Shown here piece by piece: positions 28,490 through 36,568 of a DNA stretch of 64,000 bases. The position numbers were made by a program, and so were the translations under genes. The DNA is taken from NCBI RefSeq assembly GCF_025151215.1, contig NZ_CP102286.1, forward strand, positions 1,426,001 to 1,490,000. Direction: 5' to 3'. Source of the stretch: Parabacteroides merdae ATCC 43184. Lineage in GTDB: Bacteria; Bacteroidota; Bacteroidia; Bacteroidales; Tannerellaceae. The notes beneath the pieces were generated by a model. That model was not told the origin of the DNA. It was given only the letters and a program-made list of their open reading frames with translations, and did no database searches. Positions within the stretch are counted from its first letter, which is position 1. The number at the start of each line of letters is the position of its first letter.

Positions 28490-28627
28490 TCAGCCTTCCT
28501 TTGAAGACTGTCCTTTTTTATTCGCAGCTGCATTACGCTTATTATCCCGATGAATAAAAAAGCCACCTATAATAACTGTCGATAATAAGCACATCCCCAT
28601 AAACCACATCATATTCATAATATTCAT
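28490..28627 (-). CDS. Small single-span membrane protein, 45 residues
   Basis: A short reading frame starting MNIMNMMWFMGMCLLSTVI and ending with a polar tail rich in Lys, Asn and Ala (RDNKRNAAANKKGQSSKEG). One membrane helix (about residues 7-26) then a basic cytosolic segment. It has its own full set of signals: TATCTTTG at 28671-28678 with a -33 TTG 19 bp further upstream, GGAGAG a few bases before the ATG, and a terminator hairpin after the stop. That makes it a convincing gene despite its size. It lies between a dehydrogenase and a two-component system; function unknown. Confidence 0.72.
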   Translation of the reverse strand: MNIMNMMWFMGMCLLSTVIIGGFFIHRDNKRNAAANKKGQSSKEG

Positions 28628-28670
28628 ACAGTCTCTCCTTTCTGTTTTGTGTTTGTGTTATCTAATAAAA

Positions 28671-28678
28671 CAAAGATA
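28671..28678 (-). promoter_or_regulatory. -7 promoter element for small membrane protein gene
   Basis: Minus strand TATCTTTG, exact TAnnTTTG match. A -33 TTG (plus-strand CAA at 28698-28700) lies 19 bp upstream, the textbook Bacteroidetes spacing. Confidence 0.75.
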
Positions 28679-28717
28679 GCCATTCTTTCCATCCGTCCAA
28701 GCGTAACAATCTAAAAT

Positions 28718-29896
28718 TTACGGGAATTCGATTTCCACCGTCGTTCCCTTCCCGACCTCGGACGTAATCGTGATTTCCGCCCCGTAGCTTCTTAGGATAC
28801 GCATGGAAAGACTAAGTCCGATACCATGCCCGGCGAACTCCCGTGTGTTGGAGGCACGATAGAAAGGCTGGTACACACGGGCGATCTCCTCCTCCGGAAT
28901 ACCGATCCCCATGTCCGTAATGGTCAGGACAGCACCTTTCAGCTGCATCTCGACAGGCGCATCTCCCGAATATTTACATGCATTATTCAAGATGTTGCCG
29001 ATAGCGATCTTCAGCAGATGCGGATTCGCCTCGATAGCGAAAGCGAAATGGTCGGTTGTAAAACGAACGCGGTTACCCACGAACTGCATCAGGAAGTCGG
29101 CCAGCAAAACCGTCTCACGTGCATTCTTCAGGATCTCCTTATCCCCATGAGAAAGGAAAAGCAGGTTCTTCATCAATAGGATGATGCGTTTCGTTTCGGA
29201 AGCGATACGCCCCAATGCTGCCTGGTATTCGGCCGACGTACGTTCCTTCAGCAAGCTGATCTCGCATTCTCCCTGGATGGCCGTAAGCGGATTATTCAGT
29301 TCATGAGATGCATTGCTGATAAAAGACTTCTCACTCTGGTAAGCCGCATCGATACGGTCGACCATGCGGGTCGCATACAAACGGCCGACGAAATAGACCA
29401 GGACGGCACTGATCACCAGCATCCCCAACAACAGCCAGCCGATCCGGTGCTGGATATCCCCGCCGTACTGGTTGCTCGACACAACCAGTACGATAAAATT
29501 GCCCTCATTATCCGGATAGTAGACAGCCGCTCCTAATTCTTTCCCTTCATGGAAACGAACCACATTGCCTGCATACAGGGAAGCGATCTTCTCATCGGTC
29601 AGGTAACGGGACAAGACGCTATGCGCCTCCGTTATGCTGTCGGCGTTCAGCAAGATTTCCGCTGCAACAGGCAACGTCTCCTCATAATGCTGCTGGATAC
29701 GGGCATAATCTTCCTCGTCCAACTCATCCTTCTCCCAATGCTTCTGTGCCGTCGCGTATGCCTTCTCCGTCAGATAGGAATAGTAGAGGCGGCTGATATA
29801 GTCGGTCGCCACAAAATAGAAAACGACTGTCACCACCGAAATAATACCGATCGTGATAGCCGTATAAAAAAGAGCAATCTTATTCCCGGTCTTCAT
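28718..29896 (-). CDS. Two-component sensor histidine kinase
   Basis: 392 residues. Two membrane helices (about 7-29 and 152-171) enclose a 120-residue periplasmic sensor domain. The phosphoacceptor is H198 in SNASHELNNPLTAIQGE; the ATP-binding HATPase domain has NILNNACKYSG, ITDMGIGIPEEE and GHGIGLSLSMRI. The start overlaps the response regulator stop by 4 bp (ATGA), so the two are co-translated. Signal and target genes are unknown. Confidence 0.93.
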   Translation of the reverse strand: MKTGNKIALFYTAITIGIISVVTVVFYFVATDYISRLYYSYLTEKAYATAQKHWEKDELDEEDYARIQQHYEETLPVAAEILLNADSITEAHSVLSRYLTDEKIASLYAGNVVRFHEGKELGAAVYYPDNEGNFIVLVVSSNQYGGDIQHRIGWLLLGMLVISAVLVYFVGRLYATRMVDRIDAAYQSEKSFISNASHELNNPLTAIQGECEISLLKERTSAEYQAALGRIASETKRIILLMKNLLFLSHGDKEILKNARETVLLADFLMQFVGNRVRFTTDHFAFAIEANPHLLKIAIGNILNNACKYSGDAPVEMQLKGAVLTITDMGIGIPEEEIARVYQPFYRASNTREFAGHGIGLSLSMRILRSYGAEITITSEVGKGTTVEIEFP

Positions 29897-30570
29897 GCTT
29901 CCATCATATAGCCCACTCCCACTACGGTGCGGATCAGTTTGCGGTCGAAATCCTTGTCGATCTTGCTACGCAGGTAATTGACATAGACATCCACCACATT
30001 CGTATTCGTATCGAAGTTCTTGTCCCAGACATTTTTCAGCAAGGTCAGCCGGCTCTGTGCCGTCCCCCGGTTCCGGATCAGATATTCGAGCAGGCGGTAC
30101 TCCTTTACGGTCAGGTCGATCACTACCTTGCCACGGATCGCCCGGTGGCTGGACGGATCGAGTGTCAGGTCTCCACAACTCAGAAGCGGTACGGCAGGTT
30201 CCGCCCCCGTACGCCGTAAAAGGGCTTTGATACGGGCTTCCAGTTCCTGGAAACTGAAAGGTTTCACCAGATAGTCGTCGGCACCGGCATCCAGTCCGTT
30301 CACGATATCGTCCGTCGTCCCTAAGGCGGTCAGCATGATAACGGGCGACTGGTAGCCATACGTCTGGCGATACTGTTTACAGAGTTGCAGACCGTTCATC
30401 TTCGGCATGATGATGTCGAGTATCAACAATTGGAAATCCTCCTGCTGAACCAACTCCCAGCCGGCCTGCCCGTCATTGGCCACGCGGACTTCATGACCAA
30501 ACTCCTGCAAGCCCCGCTCGATGAAAGAGGCGATGTTTATTTCATCTTCTACTAATAATATCTTTGCCAT
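29893..30570 (-). CDS. OmpR/PhoB-type response regulator
   Basis: 225 residues. Receiver domain with acidic pair E8/D9, phosphorylation site D52 (LLILDIIMPKMNG) and lysine in DDYLVKPFS; the C-terminal winged-helix DNA-binding domain ends TVVGVGYMMEA. It is the promoter-proximal gene of the pair with the sensor kinase. A -7 element lies at 30595-30602. Confidence 0.95.
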   Translation of the reverse strand: MAKILLVEDEINIASFIERGLQEFGHEVRVANDGQAGWELVQQEDFQLLILDIIMPKMNGLQLCKQYRQTYGYQSPVIMLTALGTTDDIVNGLDAGADDYLVKPFSFQELEARIKALLRRTGAEPAVPLLSCGDLTLDPSSHRAIRGKVVIDLTVKEYRLLEYLIRNRGTAQSRLTLLKNVWDKNFDTNTNVVDVYVNYLRSKIDKDFDRKLIRTVVGVGYMMEA

Positions 30571-30594
30571 TACATGTTTTTGTGTATCGGACTA

Positions 30595-30602
30595 CAAATA
30601 TA
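30595..30602 (-). promoter_or_regulatory. -7 promoter element for two-component operon
   Basis: Minus strand TATATTTG, full TAnnTTTG match, 25 bp before the response regulator ATG. Confidence 0.6.
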
Positions 30603-30619
30603 GGATAAAAATCATCAGA

Positions 30620-31081
30620 TCATTTGTTCTTTCCGATCCTGTAAGGCGGCCTCACCCGAAGATGATCCACTTCCAAAAAAGGAATCTTGGGATAGAGAAG
30701 GTCGAGGAGGCTAAGATCTATCTTGCCCGGAACAACCTCGATACGGACACGGGCAAGACCTTTCTTCTTAAAATCCAGAAGTTCGGCCGCACCGGCAGAG
30801 ACATCGATGATACGTCCTTTGCGGAAAGGACCGCGATCGGTGACACAGACGATCACCCGCTTCATATTGGACAGGTTGGTGACACGCAGGAAAGTGCCGA
30901 AAGGATATGTGCGGTGGGCAGCAACCAGCTCATCCGCATCATGGACCCGCCCGCTGGCGGCCTTACGGCCGTGGAAACGGTTGTGGTAATAAGAAGCAAG
31001 CCCTTCCTCCTGGCCCCACACATCCCCCGTGCCCGCGAAAGCGACCAACAGAAGGATGATATGTACCAGGCGGAAGGGCAT
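30620..31081 (-). CDS. RlpA-family double-psi beta-barrel protein
   Basis: 153 residues with a signal peptide (MPFRLVHIILLLVAFAGTGDVWG). The mature protein is a DPBB domain with EEGLASYYHNRFHGRKAASG, FLRVTNLSNMKRVIVCVTDRGPF and RIIDVSAGAAELL, the RlpA pattern. Characterised RlpA proteins bind or cleave denuded peptidoglycan at septa. There is no SPOR domain here, as is usual for short Bacteroidetes members. It lies between the two-component genes and the peroxidase gene. Confidence 0.9.
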   Translation of the reverse strand: MPFRLVHIILLLVAFAGTGDVWGQEEGLASYYHNRFHGRKAASGRVHDADELVAAHRTYPFGTFLRVTNLSNMKRVIVCVTDRGPFRKGRIIDVSAGAAELLDFKKKGLARVRIEVVPGKIDLSLLDLLYPKIPFLEVDHLRVRPPYRIGKNK

Positions 31082-31120
31082 ACACGTTATCGTTTTACTT
31101 TACAATAACGCAAGGCTCTT

Positions 31121-31158
31121 GATTTTATTGTAGCAGCTCGATTTTATTGTAACAACTC
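31121..31158. repeat. 19-bp tandem duplication over the end of the peroxidase gene
   Basis: GATTTTATTGTAGCAGCTC (31121-31139) is followed at once by GATTTTATTGTAACAACTC (31140-31158). The second copy contains the peroxidase stop codon; the first is a duplicate of that gene end just downstream. Confidence 0.7.
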
Positions 31159-32523
31159 ACCCTTATATTCTCCGGTGAGCGTGTTCAGGAACGCCACGAG
31201 GCTCTTGGTATCCGCGTCCGAAATGTTCTTACCGATCTGGAACTGGTGCATGATGCGGATGGCATCTTCGATCGTCGCGATCGAACCGTCGTGCATATAC
31301 GGCGGGGTAAGCATCACGTTACGCAGAGTCGGCGTCTTGAAACGATGGCGATCCTGTTCGTTCTTCGTGACGGAATAACGTCCGTTGTCACCATCCGTCA
31401 GCCCCGTGCCGCGATAATCGAAATAATTATCCTTGATACCCATGTATTCGAAAGACTGTCCACCCAGGTTCACCCCCGTATGGCAAGTAGCGCATTTATT
31501 CTCCTTAAACAATTCGTAGCCTGCGACCTCCTCGGCAGTCAGAGCCGTCTTGTCACCCATCAGATACTTGTCGAAGCGGCTCGGCGTGAGCAACGTCTTT
31601 TCAAACTCGGCGATAGCATCGGTAATCGTAGACTGGTTGAAACCTTCCGGATACACTTCGAGGAAACGTTTGCTCAACTCCTTGTCTTCCGCCAGCTTGG
31701 CCGATATCTCGTCAAACGAGTGGCTGCCCATTTCAACCGGGTTCAAAGGAGGCCCGGCAGCCTGTTCCTTCAGGTCGGCAGCACGTCCGTCCCAAAACTG
31801 CAGGATATTCAAAGCCGAGTTATACACAGTCGGAGCATTCACGCCGCCGAACTGTCCGTCTATCCCCTCGGAATATTGTTTGCGGTCCACACCGGCAGTA
31901 GCCAACCCGTGGCAGGTAGCACACGAGATCGTGTTATCGCCGGAAAGACGGGTGTCATGATAAAGATCGAACCCCAACGCTACCTTGGCCGAATCGGTCG
32001 GAATGGAAGCCATCAACGGTTGCACAGGCTCATTGGCAAATTCTTCGGCGACGGTAGGTGTCGAATAGTTCTTCTTACGGACATCCTTCGCCCAGGAAAG
32101 CAAGACCGCCTTTTCGTCGCTATCGAGGTTTGTCCCCCAGTGCATCGGCATGTGCGAATACTTGGCGGGAGGCATGGAACCTGAGAGAGCGGCATCTTCC
32201 ACCTTGGCCAGGTCGGCTTCGGAAACGAGTTTGCCATTGTCGAGCGCCTCCAGCATCGCCGTCAGATCCAGATAACGCGTACCTTCCCGCATATCCGCCT
32301 TGACAGTCGGACCGATCAGAGGAAGATTACCGTAGAAAGGAGTCGCCGCCGTAGCCGAGTGACACTGCATGCATCCGTTCTCACGAAGGATGGAAGCAAC
32401 CTGTTTTGCCTGATTGTCCGCATACTTCTTGTATTCGGAGGAACCACACGAAGGCAGAACCAGAGCCAATGAAAGCAGCCCTAAAGGTAATGCCGTCCTC
32501 TTACAAAGAATAGTGTTAAGCAT
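31144..32523 (-). CDS. Di-haem cytochrome c peroxidase-like lipoprotein with extra N-terminal haem site
   Basis: 459 residues from ATG at 32523 (MLNTILCKRTALPLG); the upstream start at 32556 would lie within the predicted promoter. Lipobox cysteine at about residue 26 (VLPSCGSS). Three haem c motifs are present: GCMQCH near residue 51 in an N-terminal haem domain, and two CATCH motifs in the CcpA/MauG-type core (ISCATCHG, KCATCHT). The core should reduce H2O2 to water with c-type cytochrome electrons at the periplasmic side of the membrane. The added N-terminal haem could relay electrons. Confidence 0.9.
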   Translation of the reverse strand: MLNTILCKRTALPLGLLSLALVLPSCGSSEYKKYADNQAKQVASILRENGCMQCHSATAATPFYGNLPLIGPTVKADMREGTRYLDLTAMLEALDNGKLVSEADLAKVEDAALSGSMPPAKYSHMPMHWGTNLDSDEKAVLLSWAKDVRKKNYSTPTVAEEFANEPVQPLMASIPTDSAKVALGFDLYHDTRLSGDNTISCATCHGLATAGVDRKQYSEGIDGQFGGVNAPTVYNSALNILQFWDGRAADLKEQAAGPPLNPVEMGSHSFDEISAKLAEDKELSKRFLEVYPEGFNQSTITDAIAEFEKTLLTPSRFDKYLMGDKTALTAEEVAGYELFKENKCATCHTGVNLGGQSFEYMGIKDNYFDYRGTGLTDGDNGRYSVTKNEQDRHRFKTPTLRNVMLTPPYMHDGSIATIEDAIRIMHQFQIGKNISDADTKSLVAFLNTLTGEYKGELLQ

Positions 32524-32553
32524 AATTATTGGTTTATTTAGATTTGTTAAATG

Positions 32554-32561
32554 CAAAGGTA
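32554..32561 (-). promoter_or_regulatory. -7 promoter element for peroxidase gene
   Basis: Minus strand TACCTTTG, full match to TAnnTTTG. It fixes the start of the gene at 32523. Confidence 0.65.
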
Positions 32562-32625
32562 TGCAGAATTATCAAGAGGCATATAGAAAGCTCATCAGTT
32601 TTATCTATGGCATGATAAATAAAAA

Positions 32626-33348
32626 CTATAGTCCCTTGTTATTCTCCAGCACCTCTCTGAGACCGTCGAGCATTTTGCCCGAAAGTTTCAGGCGGGCAAG
32701 GTTTCTCTTGTAATCGTCGGGATGATGCAGGTCGGAGCCGGCATAATCGTAGAAGCCTTCCTTCATCAGGTATGCGGCATATTTGGCAGGACGGGCGCCA
32801 TACATGCCGGCAAGTGAGAACAGGTTCAGCTGGAACTTGTACCCCTTGTCCTTCAGCCGGAAATAATCCTCCTTCGTCATATACATATACCGTTCCGGGT
32901 GAGCCAAGACAGGCGTGTAGCCCTCCAAGCTCAGTTCGTAAAGCAAGTTCAGATAGTCGGGAGGAGGCGAGAGATAGGAAGTCTCGACCAGGACTTGCCT
33001 GTCCTCATACGTCAAGAGGCCGTCCGCCATCTGCAAACGGAAACCGGCATCCAACATATACTCCGCCGCCAGCCTCAACTCGATCCCTTCCGGGGCAAAC
33101 TGTTTCATACAAGCAAAACGATCCTGCAAGTAACTGCGCCGGTTGTCAGGCAGGTCCGCCATTACATGAGGAGTCAGGAAAACACGTTCCACACCAGCCT
33201 CCTGCATCGCATTCAGAGCCGCCTGCATATCATCGGCGCTCTGCACACCGTCGTCCACACCGGGCAGCAGATGTGAATGCACATCTGCCGTCCCCCTCAA
33301 CAAATCGGTGTGAACCGCGTTCTTCTTTGGAAAAAGTAGGGAAAACAT
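32626..33348 (-). CDS. CpsB/YwqE-type PHP-fold tyrosine-protein phosphatase
   Basis: 240 residues. PHP metal motifs are visible: DVHSHLLPGVDDG near residue 23, FLTPHVMADL, PVLAHPERYMYM and YAGSDLHHPDD. These manganese-dependent phosphatases reverse autophosphorylation of Wzc-type kinases and so set capsule chain length. The gene lies 9 bp after the kinase gene. Confidence 0.93.
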   Translation of the reverse strand: MFSLLFPKKNAVHTDLLRGTADVHSHLLPGVDDGVQSADDMQAALNAMQEAGVERVFLTPHVMADLPDNRRSYLQDRFACMKQFAPEGIELRLAAEYMLDAGFRLQMADGLLTYEDRQVLVETSYLSPPPDYLNLLYELSLEGYTPVLAHPERYMYMTKEDYFRLKDKGYKFQLNLFSLAGMYGARPAKYAAYLMKEGFYDYAGSDLHHPDDYKRNLARLKLSGKMLDGLREVLENNKGL

Positions 33349-33357
33349 CTTTTCTAT

Positions 33358-35730
33358 TTATTTTTTATGTTGTCCGTAACCATACCCATAGCCGTAGGAA
33401 TAACCGTAGCCATACCCGTAACGGTAGCCGTACGCGCCATGCTTGTAAACCGTCCCGTTCAGGATCAGGCTCATGTTACGCAGCTTGCCTTCCTGGTAGA
33501 GTTTCTCCACTTCGGGAAGGGCACGGCGGTCCATTCTGCCCGCACGGACGACATAGATCGTCAGGTCGGCCACCCGGTTGACGATCACTGCATCGGCAAC
33601 CACACCGGCCGGTACGTTGTCCAGGATGATATAATCATACCGCTTACGCAGCTCGGCGATCAAAGTCTCCAACCTGTCCCCCAGCAAGAGTTCAGCCGGG
33701 TTAGGCGGAACAGGACCGGCATGGATGATATCCAGCTTGTCGCACAACTCGTTCTGCCGGATGATCTCATCGACATTGTCGATACGACCGGACAGATAAT
33801 TGGTGACACCCTTGTCCGATACATGGACATGCGAACTGAGCGTTCCCTTGCGGATATCGAGGTCGACCAAAACGACCTTCTTGTGCGTAAGGGCGAAACT
33901 CATCGCCAGGTTCATGGAGACGAACGTCTTGCCGGCTCCCGGATTGAACGAGGTGAACATCACCACCTGCATCTTCTTATCCTTCACCCGCATGAAGTCC
34001 ATATTGGTACGCACGATACGGAACGCCTCCGAAACCGAGTCGCGGCCGTTCTCATGCACCACCACCTCGCTCTTGTCCTTCTTGTCGCGCATCGGGATCT
34101 CGCCCAGGAACGGCACGGAGAGTACCCCCTCCACATCCTTCCGCGAGCGCACCTTCGTGTCGCTGACCGCCAACAGCCACAAGACACCTGCCGGTATCGC
34201 ACATCCCAGCACGATGGAAGCCAACAGGATCATCATCGACTTCGGAGCCACCGGGGCATTGCTTCCCGCCGCCGGGTCGATGATACGTGCGTTGCTTTCC
34301 GTCATCCGCTGCGTCAACTCGTTCTCCTCACGCTTGTTCAACAGGTAGAGATACAGTTCCTCTTTGATCTTCTGGCGGCGTTCCACCGAAAGGACCTCCT
34401 TCTGCTGGGTCGGCACAGCCGAGATACGGCGGCTCGTCTGTTCCTCCTGCGCCCGGATATTCTTGATCTTGATGTTCAGCCCGACGATCAGGTTATCCAC
34501 CGAACGGATGATGGTCTGCTTCATCGCGATCAGCGAATTGTTCAAGTCCTGCACCACCGGGTTCTTGCTACTGCTGTTGCTGATCAGCTTGTCGCGTTTC
34601 AGCAACATCTCGTTGAACTCCCCGATCTGCGACTCGATGTTCACATCCGATATGCCCGTGTTCGCCGGGATCAGGTCCGAACTCTTGCCGGGGTCCGTCA
34701 GGTAGTTCTTGATGTATTTCGCCAGGCTCAACTGGTTCTCCAGACTCAATCCCTCCTGGCGATATTGGCTGGAGGTCTGCAGGTACATGCCCGTCTCGGA
34801 CGAGATATCCGTCAGCTGGTGTTCCCGCTTGTACGACTCGATATCCGAATCCACATCCCCCAGTTCTTTCTCGATCACGATCAGACGGTCGTTGATGAAG
34901 TTGGAAGTGTTCATCACGATCTGGTTCTTGTCGTTGATCGCATCCGTGTTGTAGACGGAGATCAGCGTGTTGATCACATCCTCCGCACGCGGGATGGAGA
35001 CATCCTGAAGCGTCAGGTTGATGATCGTCGACGCCTTGTTCGCCAAAGTAGCCTGCAAGCCTCCCTGGAAGCGGAGCGCCACATCCTGCAACGGCGATTT
35101 CGTCACCTGCACGACCGTATTGAAATACTTGTCGCCGTAATAAAGCGACGGAACCACCACCACCCGGCCGACAGGCGTCGTGACCGTGTCGTTCAGCGCC
35201 ACCTTCACCGGCTTGCCGTCCGCCACCTCCTGTCCGCCGAGGGTGAATCCGGACAATATCACCTCCTTTCCGGAGACAGGAACCGCCTTCAACGAAAAAG
35301 CCTGTGCCTCTTCCGCATCCGGGAAAGAGAGCTGTACGGGCGACTGGGTGTACAGTTCCACCGTCCGCAGCCCGTCTTTTACCGTGTAGCTCACATCCAG
35401 ATGCAGGTTACGCGCCACTTCGGTCATCAACCGCCTGGACTTGAATACCAGCACCTCGTTATCCACATTCCGCTTCGAACCGAAAAGCCCCAGATCCTCG
35501 AAAGCGGCCGACTCGCTCATCGCACCGCCCTTCGCATCATCTTTGATCAGTACCGAAGCCGTCCGGGTATATACCTTGGGCGCCCACTTCAGATAGAGGA
35601 ACGCCGTCCCGGCACATACCACGACAGACAGAACAAACCAATACCAATTAGCCAACACCGTTTGCAGGATGTCCCCCAGGTTCAATTCGTTCTCTTCCAT
35701 GCGGATGTTCGTTTCTTGTTCTGTGTTCAT
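33358..35730 (-). CDS. wzc: Wzc-type polysaccharide co-polymerase and tyrosine autokinase
   Basis: 790 residues. Wzz-type N-terminal domain with membrane helices at about 32-50 and 510-530, long periplasmic coiled coil, then a BY-kinase domain: Walker A FNPGAGKT near 596-603, Walker A' VVLVDLDIRKG, Walker B DYIILDNVPAG. The C-terminal tail is a run of alternating Tyr-Gly (about ten tyrosines in twenty residues), richer than usual for the autophosphorylation cluster. It works with the Wza-like lipoprotein and the PHP phosphatase in capsule export. Confidence 0.96.
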   Translation of the reverse strand: MNTEQETNIRMEENELNLGDILQTVLANWYWFVLSVVVCAGTAFLYLKWAPKVYTRTASVLIKDDAKGGAMSESAAFEDLGLFGSKRNVDNEVLVFKSRRLMTEVARNLHLDVSYTVKDGLRTVELYTQSPVQLSFPDAEEAQAFSLKAVPVSGKEVILSGFTLGGQEVADGKPVKVALNDTVTTPVGRVVVVPSLYYGDKYFNTVVQVTKSPLQDVALRFQGGLQATLANKASTIINLTLQDVSIPRAEDVINTLISVYNTDAINDKNQIVMNTSNFINDRLIVIEKELGDVDSDIESYKREHQLTDISSETGMYLQTSSQYRQEGLSLENQLSLAKYIKNYLTDPGKSSDLIPANTGISDVNIESQIGEFNEMLLKRDKLISNSSSKNPVVQDLNNSLIAMKQTIIRSVDNLIVGLNIKIKNIRAQEEQTSRRISAVPTQQKEVLSVERRQKIKEELYLYLLNKREENELTQRMTESNARIIDPAAGSNAPVAPKSMMILLASIVLGCAIPAGVLWLLAVSDTKVRSRKDVEGVLSVPFLGEIPMRDKKDKSEVVVHENGRDSVSEAFRIVRTNMDFMRVKDKKMQVVMFTSFNPGAGKTFVSMNLAMSFALTHKKVVLVDLDIRKGTLSSHVHVSDKGVTNYLSGRIDNVDEIIRQNELCDKLDIIHAGPVPPNPAELLLGDRLETLIAELRKRYDYIILDNVPAGVVADAVIVNRVADLTIYVVRAGRMDRRALPEVEKLYQEGKLRNMSLILNGTVYKHGAYGYRYGYGYGYSYGYGYGYGQHKK

Positions 35731-35743
35731 AGGTTCTCTTTTT

Positions 35744-36535
35744 TTACTTTGTTAATGTCACAATCAGAGACGCGATGGAAACCAAAGCGGAAATCGCGCC
35801 AAACCAGACACCCAACGATTTGTTCTGGTTGATATCCGTCTGCTCGGCCTTCGCCTTATTCGGTTCGACATACACGATATCGTTCTGCTGCAAATAATAG
35901 CAAGGAGAATTGAAGATATCGGACGAACGGAGATCATGCATCAGGATCGTCCGCTTCCCGTCCTTCTCGCGGATCACGGCCACCCGGTCGCGTCGTCCGT
36001 AGATCGTCAGGTCGCCCGCCATACTCAAGGCCTCCAACAGGGTGATACGGTCGCCGGAGATATTGAAGGACCCCGGACGGTTCACTTCACCCATCACCGA
36101 CACCTTGTAGTTCAGGAACTGTACCGTCACGATCGGGTCTTTGATCAAGTCTCCCTCTATCAGGCGTTGCTTGATCATTTCCGTCAACTGCATACGCGTC
36201 AGTCCCGCCACATGCAACTTGCCGAGGATCGGGAAATCGATATCCCCATTACCATCCACCAGATAGCCTAACACACGCTGGCTTCCAGAATTGGTCGAAC
36301 CACTTCCCAACTGGTACGATACCATCGGCATATTGAACGGCAACGCCAGTTCCGGGTTCTTGCTGTTCACCATGATCGCCAGCAAATCGTCGTTATGGAC
36401 ATACACCTCGTACTTCTGCTCGATATCCTGCTGCTTCAGCGGGACGACATCCTGCAAGTAAACCACTTTCTTCGAAGATGCGCAGGAGGTACAAAGTACC
36501 ACCACGCACATCAACATATAATTCCAGATTTTCAC
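35744..36535 (-). CDS. wza: Wza-type polysaccharide export lipoprotein
   Basis: 263 residues. The start appears to be GTG at 36535 (MKIWNYMLMCVVVLCTSC), giving a good lipoprotein signal; no ATG fits as well. Poly_export domain (YEVYVHNDDLLAIMV..., DGNGDIDFPILGKLHVAGLTRMQLTE) is followed by SLBB segments (VSVMGEVNRPGSFNISGDRITLLEALSMAGDLT) and a C-terminal hydrophobic helix (GVWFGAISALVSIASLIVTL). It should form the outer-membrane capsule channel, adjacent to wzc. Confidence 0.95.
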   Translation of the reverse strand: MKIWNYMLMCVVVLCTSCASSKKVVYLQDVVPLKQQDIEQKYEVYVHNDDLLAIMVNSKNPELALPFNMPMVSYQLGSGSTNSGSQRVLGYLVDGNGDIDFPILGKLHVAGLTRMQLTEMIKQRLIEGDLIKDPIVTVQFLNYKVSVMGEVNRPGSFNISGDRITLLEALSMAGDLTIYGRRDRVAVIREKDGKRTILMHDLRSSDIFNSPCYYLQQNDIVYVEPNKAKAEQTDINQNKSLGVWFGAISALVSIASLIVTLTK

Positions 36536-36568
36536 TCTTCTTTCCTGATTAAAATAAGTAATTACGGT

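Noticed and set aside
33367..35832. Very long plus-strand reading frame (821 codons) opposite wzc and wza
   Set aside because: It is fully antisense to a well-recognised kinase gene and reads as low-complexity His/Arg-rich sequence, a by-product of codon bias on the other strand. The same holds for the long plus-strand frames at 38055-39359 (opposite yjbH-like) and 40906-42594 (opposite the helicase).
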